DNA from: Pseudocercospora fijiensis CIRAD86
Taxonomy: Eukaryota > Ascomycota > Dothideomycetes > Mycosphaerellales > Mycosphaerellaceae
Assembly (NCBI RefSeq): GCF_000340215.1
Contig: NW_006921533.1
Span: forward strand, 3,832,273 to 3,896,272
Direction of reading: 5' to 3'
Length of the DNA: 64,000 bases
Positions 54,690 to 64,000 of this stretch are shown in pieces. Positions within the stretch are counted from its first letter, which is position 1, and every line of letters starts with the position of its first letter. The notes beneath the pieces are model-generated. The model did not search any database. It worked only from the letters and a program-made list of their open reading frames with translations, and had not been told where the DNA came from. A program made the position numbers and the translations under genes.

Positions 54690-55418
54690 ATGCCTTCTTT
54701 CTGGTCAAAGGTGGCGCTTCTTGCACTTCCAGCGACGACCTTGGCTGTCAGCCTTTCCGACTTCACACCTCGAGTGTCGAATCTTCCAACCCGGTGCGAA
54801 GCTGTGTATACTCAAACCGTCCACGGCTGCTCCAGCACAGATTGGGAGAAGGACGGATGCAGCGAAGCTTGTGTGGAGGGTCTGCAGGAGATTGCAGCCG
54901 ATGTCAAAAGTGCCTGCGAGAATGAAGATATCACAGGGCAGAATATCATTGTGGCCTACCTGGCAGGCTCCGGACCCAGCAGTCTGTGCCCGAATGCTGC
55001 TGCAATATTAGGAGGTGGAAGCTCTTCAAATTCGGATACAGATAGCAGCACGTCGACACCAAGCACCAGGCCCGGTGCCAGCTCTGCGTTGAGCACTCCG
55101 AGCTCCACATCAAGTACGCCGAAATCGACCAAGCCGTCTGCGACATCAACAGCAGCCAGCGAAACCGAGACTGTCAGCAGTGTGACCACCGCACCGGCTG
55201 CGTCCTCCAGCACTGGCCTATTACTCGATACTTCAAGCACTCCGACTTCCGGCAGTGTCTCGAGCACAAGCTCAGCTTCGGGCAGCTCACAAACCGATAA
55301 CGGACAGAGCGGTGGAGGCAGTCCTTTTGATACACCAAGCAACAGCGCAGCACTTCCATCATCCCCACTGACAGCAATCGTGGCAGCCGCGCTGATGCTC
55401 TCGATGCTCGTTCGGTGA
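54690..55418 (+). CDS. Secreted Ser/Thr-rich, probably GPI-anchored protein
   Basis: Intronless, 242 residues. Signal peptide MPSFWSKVALLALPATTLAV (about 1-19) is followed by a compact domain of about 80 residues with six cysteines (TRCEAVYTQTVHGCS, DGCSEACVEGL, SACENED, SSLCPNAA). Then comes a ~110-residue Ser/Thr-rich stalk and a hydrophobic C-terminus (LTAIVAAALMLSMLVR) preceded by small residues, as expected for a GPI-addition signal. The cysteine spacing does not match the eight-Cys CFEM pattern. It is likely a cell-wall or plasma-membrane surface protein; its role is unknown. Such small-Cys-domain-on-stalk proteins are common in plant- and soil-associated ascomycetes. Confidence 0.8.
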   Translation: MPSFWSKVALLALPATTLAVSLSDFTPRVSNLPTRCEAVYTQTVHGCSSTDWEKDGCSEACVEGLQEIAADVKSACENEDITGQNIIVAYLAGSGPSSLCPNAAAILGGGSSSNSDTDSSTSTPSTRPGASSALSTPSSTSSTPKSTKPSATSTAASETETVSSVTTAPAASSSTGLLLDTSSTPTSGSVSSTSSASGSSQTDNGQSGGGSPFDTPSNSAALPSSPLTAIVAAALMLSMLVR

Positions 55419-56020
55419 CACTGCGACCAGGACAAGCAGAAAGCTTGTTAGCAACGTGTACGAATGAATTGAAGCTACGATACCCCTTATAGCGAGCGTT
55501 TGTCTCGAAGCTTTTGCTTTGTGGTTTTAGTACGGCGTGTGTCGGGAAGGCTTTGCGCATTTACATGGGTGGTGGCGAATTGGAAGGGCTGCTTTCTTAG
55601 TGTACCTGCATATCAGAAAGGGCCGGCCAGGAGAACTCGAGGCCGAAGTGTGGCACGAAGCGTGACGAAGCGTCTGCTCTTGTCTGTGATGACTACTGTA
55701 CAGTTTAGTGAGCTCGCAATGAAGTAATTCGAGATGTCGCGTGCTCAGGAACGGCACGAGAGACAATCAGACGTGTTCTTGTGCCAGCCTCATCTTGGAA
55801 GCTCGGAAGCGTGGGATGTCTGCTGCATAGTGTGAGCATCGCTCGGTGCGACCATGAGATTCTTTCCACGGAAAAAATATTATTGTCTGCGCGGGTGGTT
55901 CGGAGCAGCGCGTCAGTCGTCATAGCTAGAGCGAACCCTTGTCCATCTTTTCTCCAGAGCTGCGCTGTTCTGCCTCATCGCCGACCTCTTTTTCAGCGAC
56001 CACTCCATCGCAACGCCGCA
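55419..56020. other. Intergenic, NADH dehydrogenase promoter side
   Basis: No gene supported. Pyrimidine-rich sequence precedes ATG 56021. Confidence 0.5.
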
Positions 56021-57925
56021 ATGGCATCCCCGGCCGCAGCGAGGCCTCTGGCGCAGGTAAGCGCGTCAATCGGGCTCAAGCAGGGAGTGCTGCGCAGCTT
56101 CTCGACCGTCCAGCGATCATCTCCTTTCCAGCATGCGCCATCCAATGCCATCCGTGCGGCCAAGAATCCGCAACAGCAAGCCGTTCGACTCGACCGACAA
56201 CAACTGCGAAGAGGCTATGCCGACCAGCTTCCCGGCAAGCCGCAGGTGAAGAAAAAGCGCGCTGGCTTCTTCAGATGGACGTGGCGCATCACCTATGTGT
56301 TGCTCATCGGAGGCCTGATATACACGGGATACAACATCTATCAAGATCGTTACCCCGAGGAACAACACCCGCCAGACCCAAATAAGAAGACTCTCGTGGT
56401 GCTTGGTATGCTCCTTCAAGCCATGCTATACTTTGAGCATCCACATGATGTTCAATGGCTATTTATTGACTGATGTTAGGAACTGGTTGGGGCTCTGTCT
56501 CACTCTTGAAGAAGCTCGATACCCAAAACTACAACGTCGTCGTCATTTCGCCACGCAACTATTTCTTGTTCACACCTCTCCTGCCATCATGTACGACGGG
56601 TACCATCGAGCACCGGTCCATCATGGAACCAATTCGCAATTTCCTCCGCCACAAGCACACCTCTGTCAAATACTACGAAGCTGAAGCCACCAAGATCGAC
56701 TACGAGAAGCGCGTCGTATACATCAGCGATGACTCCGAAATCAAAGGCACTGTTTCATCTAATGAGGTTCCATTCGATATGCTGGTTGTTGGAGTGGGCG
56801 CTGAGAATGCAACCTTCGGCATCCCAGGTGTCCGCGAGAACAGCTGTTTCTTGAAAGAGGTCGGTGACGCTCAAAAGATCAGAAAGCGAATTATGGACTG
56901 CTGTGAGACTGCTACATTCAAGGATCAGTCACCGGAGGAGCGCAAGCGTCTGCTGCACATGGTTGTTGTTGGTGGTGGTCCAACCGGTGTCGAATTCGCT
57001 GGTGAGCTTCAGGACTTCTTCGAGCAGGATCTCAAGAAATGGATCCCAGAGATCCAGGACAACTTCCATGTCACCCTTGTTGAAGCTCTTCCATCTGTGC
57101 TGCCCATGTTCTCCAAGTCTTTGATCGATTACACTGAGAAGACCTTCAAGGAGGAGACTATCGAGATCCGAACCAAGACCATGGTCAAGAACGTCACGCC
57201 AACATATATCGAAGCCGAGTTCACCGACTCAAGTGGCAGGAAGCAGCTGGAAAAGATCCCGTACGGACTGCTTGTTTGGGCCACTGGCAACGCTGTTCGC
57301 CCCCTTGTTAAGGACCTCATCAATCAGATTCCGGCTCAGAAGGATTCCCGACGTGGTCTCGCTGTGAACGAGTATCTCGTGGTGAAGGGCACCGACAACG
57401 TCTGGGCCGTGGGTGATTGCGCTGTAGCCAACTATGCGCCAACCGCACAAGTCGCCTCGCAGGAGGGTGCCTTCCTCGCTCGCCTCTTCAACCAGATGGC
57501 TAAGACTGAGGAGATTGAAGGCAAGCTCTCCGCGCTTTCCGAAGAGCAAGGCAAAGCGCCCAATCAGGAAGCTCGCGATAAGATCTTTGGCGAGATTAAG
57601 GACCTGCAAAAGCGCCTGCGTCGTGTCAAGCAGATGGGACCATTCGAATACTCGCACCAGGGCTCGCTTGCCTACATTGGCAGCGAGAAGGCTGTCGCTG
57701 ATATCTCCTGGCTGACCGGAAACTTGGCTTCTGGTGGTCAGCTCACGTATCTGTTCTGGCGAAGTGCCTACTTGAGCATGTGCTTCAGCAGTAAGTCCAC
57801 CATTCGGCCCTCGAGTTTGTCATTTTCGTTCAAAAGCTGACCATTCTCCAGCGCGCAACCGCGTCCTTGTCATTATGGACTGGCTGAAATCATACATCTT
57901 CGGTCGTGACGTCTCACGAGAGTAA
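56021..57925 (+). CDS. nde1: Alternative (type II) NADH-ubiquinone oxidoreductase, external
   Basis: Three exons (56021-56405, 56480-57790, 57852-57925), introns of 74 and 61 nt, 589 residues. It oxidises NADH and passes electrons to ubiquinone without pumping protons. A mitochondrial presequence (RSFSTVQRSS) and one membrane anchor (WRITYVLLIGGLIYTGYNIY) indicate an inner-membrane enzyme, probably facing the intermembrane space. The first Rossmann motif VVLGTGWGS spans the first splice junction (about residue 129). The second is VVVGGGPTGVEFAGEL (GGG near 293). ATGNAVRP and VWAVGDCAV complete the fold. The final exon adds the membrane-binding end (NRVLVIMDWLKSYIFGRD). A helical insertion (EEIEGKLSALSEEQG) replaces the EF-hand of calcium-regulated homologues. 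Confidence 0.93.
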
Positions 57926-58788
57926 GCTTGAACCACTTCTTTCCAGTTTTGTACTCCGAACGAGCATCCGCCCAATGCACAACGGGCGTGGATTTTTGAT
58001 ACGGGTTTGTGAAATGTGGTCAAGGAAGACTTATAGACAGGATACCGAGGCGTTAAGGTAGAAAGTGTGTGAGTAGCGACTTTGAAATCTTCGATACACA
58101 GTAGGAGCCCATAGAGTCATTGCTTGAGAATGCACTTCGGGACGAGCGAGTCCGTCCCATGGTCAAACGCTGCTCATATCTCGAACTTTTACTGCTGATG
58201 CTTAGGAGCAATGGGCAGAAGATACCTAATGCTCGCTCCGTGCGAGGGTGTGTAGACGGCACTGGTACTGCCGTCTCCGACACGACGACTATCTCAGCTG
58301 TACATCCTCGTCTTGGGCTATGACATGAAATAATAAAATACGGAAGGGCTCGCTGGCACGGCACAGGAATTAATCTGCCACCACGTCTCTCGCGGTTCTC
58401 TGGGCCAAGTTGCCCTGCACCAGAGAAACGATGGTCTCAATGTCCTGGCCCAGAACGCGATCTTTATCGAGATCTGTGGGATACGACCGCGTACCAGCTG
58501 ATAGACCGCTTCCACACGAAGAAAGAGGTAAGTTGAACGGTTGCACATGCTCATTCACATATTCATTGTGAGGGTGACTCCGGCGTCTTTTGACACAATC
58601 ACTTCCTCCGGCGTGTACGATGTGATGATGGTTTAGAAGGCGCACCTTTCATCGAGCTTCAAACGTGCCATATAATGATGACTTGCTGATTTCAGAGACA
58701 AGAACGTCGCTGTTTCTGCAATCGATAGTGTGCGTGACATCTCATGTGCGTATTTCTCGTTGATCGTAACCGTCCTGTCACCGGATGC
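57926..58788. other. Intergenic, possible small gene undecided
   Basis: Between 58370 and 58650 three overlapping frames on two strands look weakly coding, but none has a decisive start and splice pattern. I do not call a gene. Confidence 0.35.
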
Positions 58789-61674
58789 TCATGTATACAC
58801 CTCCTCAGTAAGCGCATTGAGGCCCAAGCCTTCCTTGGCGATATCCTCGTCCTTCAAAAAGAGCAATGGCATCTCGACCAGATTGCCCTTGACTGTGGAA
58901 AGCAAATCCTTCATCTCCAAGACTCCTTGCGCACCTGGACTAAACTCCTCCTTCACGACATGTCCCCACTTCCAAAACCCTGGCTTCTGATCTGGAGTTT
59001 CAGCATTGTTGCCTTTCCCTCCCTTTGCTTTATCCTCGGCTTTGAAGTAACGCTCATAGAAGTCATCGTACTCGCTCCAATTCTTGACCGTGTCATCGGG
59101 AACAGGATGGAAGATCTTGCGGAACACGTTGGTATTGGTTGCAGCAGTGTGCTTCCACAGATTCATGAATGATTCTGACATGGGATCAGCTACTGCAAGA
59201 TCTTCACGACTGCCCCAATCATAGATATTTGCATGTCCGACTGGGAAGTAGTTGGCGTCCGGTCGCTCGATGTCTTGAGGAGCAAGCAAGCCCAAGTGTT
59301 TCCGGAAGATCTGGCGCCGGAGACTAGCAGCGAATAGCGATGCCTTCCACGGTCGGCCAGCCATGTAGGAGTCAATCTGCTGCGGATCTTCAATAATCAT
59401 GGCGATTTCCGAGTCGTGGTCTCCTAGCTGTGACCGGTCGTTCATGTTGGCACTTCCGCAGATGACTATCCTATCATCTGCAATGAGGAGCTTGCTGTGA
59501 ATGTAGAGCTCCTCTGACACATATGCGTCCATCTCTGCCTCGGGCTCACCCTCCCATGGTATTGACCCGAGATCGGGTCCGTTGAGCATATAGCATTCTG
59601 CAACACTGTCCCAGCGACCAGTGGCAAGCTGATTGTTCGAATCCCCGTAGACTTGATCAGCGGCTTGCTGATATCGATCGTATGCATTTGAATTATCCTG
59701 AGGGTTCGAATACTCTTGATTGTATTGCTGTGAGTCGAGCGTGTGCGCGTACTGTTGGTCATAACCCATACGGGCCTGGTCGTACGAGACTCCAGCTTGT
59801 TGCTCGACCTTTGACATAGCCGCGCTAGTGTTGATCCGGTCGTAGCTTCTGAGATTATAGAATCTGATGTATTGCATCGGATCCACGCCTGCCCTTGCGA
59901 TCTCTTCCATGATACTGTGACCTCCTCTGCAAATACTGAAATATTGAAATTCCATGATAGCTCTGGTTCCCAGAGCAGCGTCGTCCTTGAGGTCTCCAGC
60001 GAAGGCAGGCACACTGGGTATATTGATGATCATGTGCCAATCCTCGTTGTTCCCGGCCGCGCGAAGACAGCGTTCCACGATTGCAGCGCCAACCAGATTC
60101 TTGACCGGTTTCTGCTTATCGCCGGTGGCTGTGATGAAGAATTGGTTCTCCATGTAGACAAAATGCTGAGAGTTCTTGATCGTTTCAATGGAAGCATTTG
60201 CAATGGAATGCTCCAGAGCTACTCCGTGGCTCCATTTCGCGCATGAGCGAGCGATCTGACATTGTGTCCCTCCAAGTGGGCCGCTAGGATAGTCTGCTGA
60301 ACCGTAAATCAGGCGATCGCGACCCTCTTCTAATCGTGCTCGGCCGCTTTCGTATTGCTCTCTCATGCGTTGACGGAAGCCGTGATACTGGCCTTCGCCG
60401 CGAGGCTCGCCATCTGCGTCCTCCTCGTAAGGGTGACCAATGATACCTGCGCGTGCAGCATGGTATACGAGGGGTTGGTATCGTGCTTGTTTACGCACAT
60501 CGTACTTTTCAAAGTAAATGAAGTTCCACTTTCGGCGTGATCAGTGAATGTGATAATCTGTAAAATGATTGAGCTTACTCTTTGCACAAAGTGGGCCTTG
60601 AGATCCTCAACGACGGGGCCCTTGGCACATAGAGCGACATCTGACCATCCCATCCTGCTGTTGTACTTCCGGTCCAGTTTGTTGTTCTCCCAGTGCTGCA
60701 CATCGGAGAAATCCATGATTCGAGCATTATTGTAGTCTTGACCTGGAAAGACGATACGGTTTAGATCAGTCGGGTGGGCATCGGCAATAGAGTGTTGATT
60801 GGTATCCCATCGACCGTAGCAGAGATCTAGGCCACCCATGAACGCTACATGGCCATCTATGAGGCACAGCTTCTCACTATTTGACGTCAGTATAAGCATT
60901 CATCTTTTGAGAAAAGCCAGATACGGTCGCATCTGACGCTGAGCTAGAAGGACTCACTGGTGGGCCCAGTATAGGATCGAGTCCTCGCTCATGCCGTAGA
61001 TTCCCCTAAGAGCATCTCCTGGAAGCTGAGCGAGCTTGCTGGCACTCAGTCCTGATTGCTTTATGCTTGAGATAAAACTCGAAGCTAGAGTCTGTTTGTC
61101 AGGTAAATGGTCTGGATGACGGAAGACCTGGATTTGTGTCAGCCAATCTTAAAAGGCGCCTATGCTGTCTACAGTAAAATGGGCGTATCAACAACGCGTT
61201 TCTCACCTTGATGTTGCCAGTCGAATCATGATCCTCCAGCCAATGTTTCGTATGACTTGACGACAGTGTTAGAGCCTGCGTCACTTCCTTGTACACAATG
61301 ATGTTGACTTGAACGCCTCGATTGGCAGCCGCAAATAAAAGCTTGTCAAGTCGATACTGCTCATGCTTCGCCGGAGGCCTTCTCAGATACAATTCTGGAC
61401 TGAGCCACCAATCAAGGATCCAGATGGAGTGCTGGGCATGTTCCAATGCGAGCGAAACGGCCCACATGTAGCTGCAGCCATCAACATACCACTTCACCTC
61501 GTTGCCTTCTCTCTGTGGGGCGAACGATTGGAAGCGATGAAGATGATGGCTGTCTCCATCGGAGCACTCCTCGGTCTTGTGAGTGTGAGAGTGTGTTGGC
61601 TTGTCCGTGGCTGTTTTGATTCTGGTCTCAACGTCCTTGACGGATTCTTTGATTTTATCGAAGAGAAAAGACAT
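58789..61674 (-). CDS. Phospholipase D (two HKD motifs)
   Basis: Four exons (61674-61207, 61127-60958, 60876-60579, 60528-58789), introns of 79, 81 and 50 nt, 891 residues. It hydrolyses phosphatidylcholine to phosphatidic acid. HKD1 is assembled across an exon junction (WAHHEKLCLID: H213, K215, D220). HKD2 is IHSKLLIADDRIVICGSANM (H656, K658, D663). Other PLD blocks are WILDWWLSPELYLRRPP, MENQFFITATGDK and NDRSQLGDHDSEIAMIIED. There is no PX or PH domain at the N-terminus, so this is the short PldA-like form rather than Spo14-like. A Q/Y/N-rich insertion (about residues 545-600) lies between the two catalytic halves. Confidence 0.93.
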
Positions 61675-62766
61675 GATGAGCGCTCAGTCGCCGTCGCGGC
61701 GTGTGGATAAGTAGACTGAATCAGGCGACTGCTCAAGATACTGACATTAGCCCAATTCGATGCCGAGTGATGATTGTGTTGGCATCGCCAGGCAGGGCTG
61801 TTGAAAGCCGAAGTTGGCCAGCCCAGATGCCAAGATTTGGCGGGCACTGTGTAACTTGGTGTTCCATGTACCACTTCTGTCATTCACCGTTGATTGAGGG
61901 ACCAATTTTGCTTGTTGAAAGACGGTCAGAACATCTTCCCGGCATTTCTTGCTTGCTGGCGTGTTTTGGACAATTGACAGGAGCGAAGCTTGAACTTGCA
62001 TGTGATTGACAGTCATCGCCACCTACATCTCGTATTCGAAGAACATAAGCACGAGTACGAAAAAATGACCAAGGCGCACGTATGCTGAGGGAGAGGTACT
62101 ATCATTAGCTGCAGTGGCTGTGGTACTCCATGGCGACAGCCATTCTGCTATCTTGCTTTTCTACAGAAATCAGCCAAGGCCAGAACATATTGAGCAGCCA
62201 CTCAGCTCGACAGCCAAGTCGGGGCCAGGACTCCGCTGGAGTCTCATTTGACGGATTAGAGACTTCCTTCCCCAGCGGTCTCAGCCTTGTTGTTCTCGGA
62301 CTTCCAAGCTTCCCAAACCGTGTCATGATCCTTGTAACCTGCTTGCAAGCCTCAGGAAATGCACCTGGCAACAGAACCAACATCAGGCGACCGCCGGCGC
62401 GAGAAGCTCGGAGCGTGCCCTCGCTACCTAGTACTGCACTGAGGGCGCTCTCGAACGCAGCCCTGTGTTGGTGATCATAAGTAGCAATCAGCAGCTCTGC
62501 CGATTGGGCGCATGTGAGCTGTCATGTAATATACCAGCAGTATCGACGTGTTCTTCCCGGTATGAGCCTTGAGGTGCCATGGCATGCGCGATGAAGATGG
62601 ATGCAGGAGAGTGCATGTCGAAGACTCGAAAGTAGGTTGTTCACACAGACCCGACTGAGCAGTGCAGGATGCCAGGCGCGACAAGCGGTGGGTCAGGGCT
62701 AAAGGAACACCAATGCAGGGACACGACAACATATTGACTGACAGACGACCATCGTGGCTCGCCCAT
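61675..62766. other. Intergenic, 1.1 kb without a gene
   Basis: PLD upstream region and phosducin-like 3' flank. Frames present look random. Confidence 0.5.
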
Positions 62767-63714
62767 TCAGCGAAGGATTTGATGCCTGCGAAAGAAATGA
62801 GCAAGTATCTAAAACTGACCAGAGATGTGACCACATACCGCTTCAGAACCGCCTCTAGCGTGTTCGCGCTGAGTTCAGCATCATCAGGCAGCTCGTTAAT
62901 CAGTGGCACAAGGCCTGCGAACTTTTCGCCGCCCCGATAGGCAATGACGGCCGGCACACCGGCCGGCTCCATTTGTGCATCTGCGAAGTGCAGTCTGATG
63001 AAACGAGTGTCTTGATGTTTGCCAGCCAGCGTCCGAATGCAGTTCTCGAAAAGATCGCTGACTTGAGACTGCCGAGTGTCAGCACGTATCTTGCGAGTGG
63101 CGCCAGCAGTCACTTACGTCGTCGTCGTAGATGTACACGAATACTACCGTATCCGGCGGAGAGTTCTCCACAGCGTCTAGGTATGCATCGGGATCGACCA
63201 TTGTCAGGGCTCCGTATAGCCTTCTGTTCCGGTTGTTTTTGTGGATAGTGCTGTCTCTCACGCCGCTCTGCAGCTCCTTCAGCCGGCTTTGCCTCCACTT
63301 CTTCATAAAGGCGTTGTCGTCTTCTTCGCCGTTCTCGAGCTCATCTTCTTCATCAAGCTTTTCAATGGGGTGATTGCCCTTAACAGTCATCAACGAGGTC
63401 TGCGCCGTCAAGCTGGTCGTGCTGCGCATAGATATCCGCTGCGAGCGCTGCGAGTCGCGGTAGTCCTGGGCATCCGAGATGACGCCCTTTGGTCCGGTAT
63501 TGGCGCCATAGCGTGTGGATGGTATCGTGCTCCTCACGCTGCTCATCGACGGGCGCGGAGGGTCGACACGCGAAGCAGGCGGTGTCGCATCGTCGTCATC
63601 GTCAGATAGATTGAGGAATGACTGCGCATCATCGGCATGGTCGTCTTCCGGGTGCGTCGATCTCCTCTCCTTGTCCCTCATCAATCCAGTGAATTCATCT
63701 CGGGCGGCCGACAT
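62767..63714 (-). CDS. Phosducin-like protein
   Basis: Three exons (63714-63118, 63068-62839, 62785-62767), introns of 49 and 53 nt, 281 residues; the last exon adds only HQILR and a stop. Phosducin-like proteins assist CCT-dependent folding of G-protein beta-gamma dimers, so the product should support heterotrimeric G-protein signalling. The N-terminal half is acidic and disordered (QSFLNLSDDDDDATPP; LDEEDELENGEEDDNAFMKK) with the family element WRQSRLKELQSG. The thioredoxin-like domain follows (TVVFVYIYDDD spliced to SQVSDLFENCIRTLAGKHQD, TRFIRLHFADAQ, VPAVIAYRGGEKFAGLVPLI). It corresponds to the BDM-1/PhnA group required for G-beta stability. A further ATG upstream in frame is less likely to be used. 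Confidence 0.9.
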
Positions 63715-64000
63715 GTTTCCTGCTATGGCAAGTGCTTGCACTGCCGCTGAAATCGAGCGACCTTGTGATTCGAAGCGAACAGCCTTATCGTGGGTTTTGA
63801 CTTCGACGGCAGGTGCAGGGCAGGTCTTCTCTTGGTTCAGTTCGGGTGTACAACGTGCGGGCTCCGGTGCTGGGATCGAGATACGGACATGCTCTCCCCA
63901 AGCCTAAACACAGTGATCCCCCAATCCTCGACGTCGGCACACCGCTGCCTCGCCAATAGCGGAAAGGCTCATCAATGGTGCGACTCAGGCGTTACCGTGT
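63715..64000. other. Right edge, phosducin-like upstream region
   Basis: No gene recognised in the last 286 bp; presumed promoter of the phosducin-like gene. Confidence 0.45.

Noticed and set aside
62105..62383. 92-codon minus-strand frame downstream of the phosducin-like gene
   Set aside because: No motif, no start or splice support, and the phosducin-like frame closes cleanly at 62767.

Overview
The window is nuclear chromosomal DNA of a filamentous ascomycete (Pezizomycotina; a Dothideomycete is my guess, not proven). The evidence is: short GT-AG introns (17 well-supported introns of 45-85 nt) with CTRAY-type branch sites; Zn2Cys6 regulators; typical fungal families (GT90/CAP10, rhomboid, Pho80-type cyclin, type-II NADH dehydrogenase); and transposon relics mutated in the manner of repeat-induced point mutation (RIP: CpA and TpG nearly absent, TpA abundant). 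I found no tRNA, rRNA, CRISPR array, phage or virus. For most multi-exon genes I rebuilt the exon joins by hand and checked that the reading frame closes.

Layout. 1-650: RIP-mutated relic. 1.3-5.7 kb: FAD monooxygenase, an F-box/2EXR-like protein and a glycine-zipper protein. 6.4-9.5 kb: decayed-looking gene material, including a coiled-coil gene with an in-frame stop and a frameshift. 10.3-11.4 kb: secreted, sequon-dense SnoaL-like protein. 13.1-25.6 kb: dense block with mL67/Mhr1, GH2 beta-mannosidase, two Zn2Cys6 regulators, Prp18 and SAP18. 26.9-38.4 kb: F-box protein, coiled-coil orphan, small hypothetical protein, rhomboid protease, mitochondrial uL15m and a GT90 transferase. 38.9-40.2 kb: broken cytochrome P450. 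40.2-50.1 kb: about 10 kb without a convincing gene, centred on a RIP block (42.8-46.0 kb) that holds a dead Tc1/mariner transposase. 50.2-63.7 kb: cyclin, GPI-type cell-surface protein, external NADH dehydrogenase, phospholipase D and phosducin-like protein.

Functional threads. The beta-mannosidase gene lies directly upstream of, and on the same strand as, a Zn2Cys6 gene whose DNA-binding region recalls the ClrB/CLR-2/ManR regulators of cellulose and mannan use, so a local enzyme-regulator pair is plausible. Several genes serve the mitochondrion (mL67, uL15m, NADH dehydrogenase). PRP18/SAP18 and uL15m/GT90 are divergent pairs with short shared promoters. The P450, the 6.6-8.0 kb coiled-coil gene and the Tc1 relic are the clearest decayed loci.

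I see no convincing new multi-gene system. The most unusual items are the sequon-packed secreted SnoaL protein, the doubly lesioned coiled-coil gene, the P450 frameshifted in a TA repeat, and the cleanly readable RIP-killed transposase.
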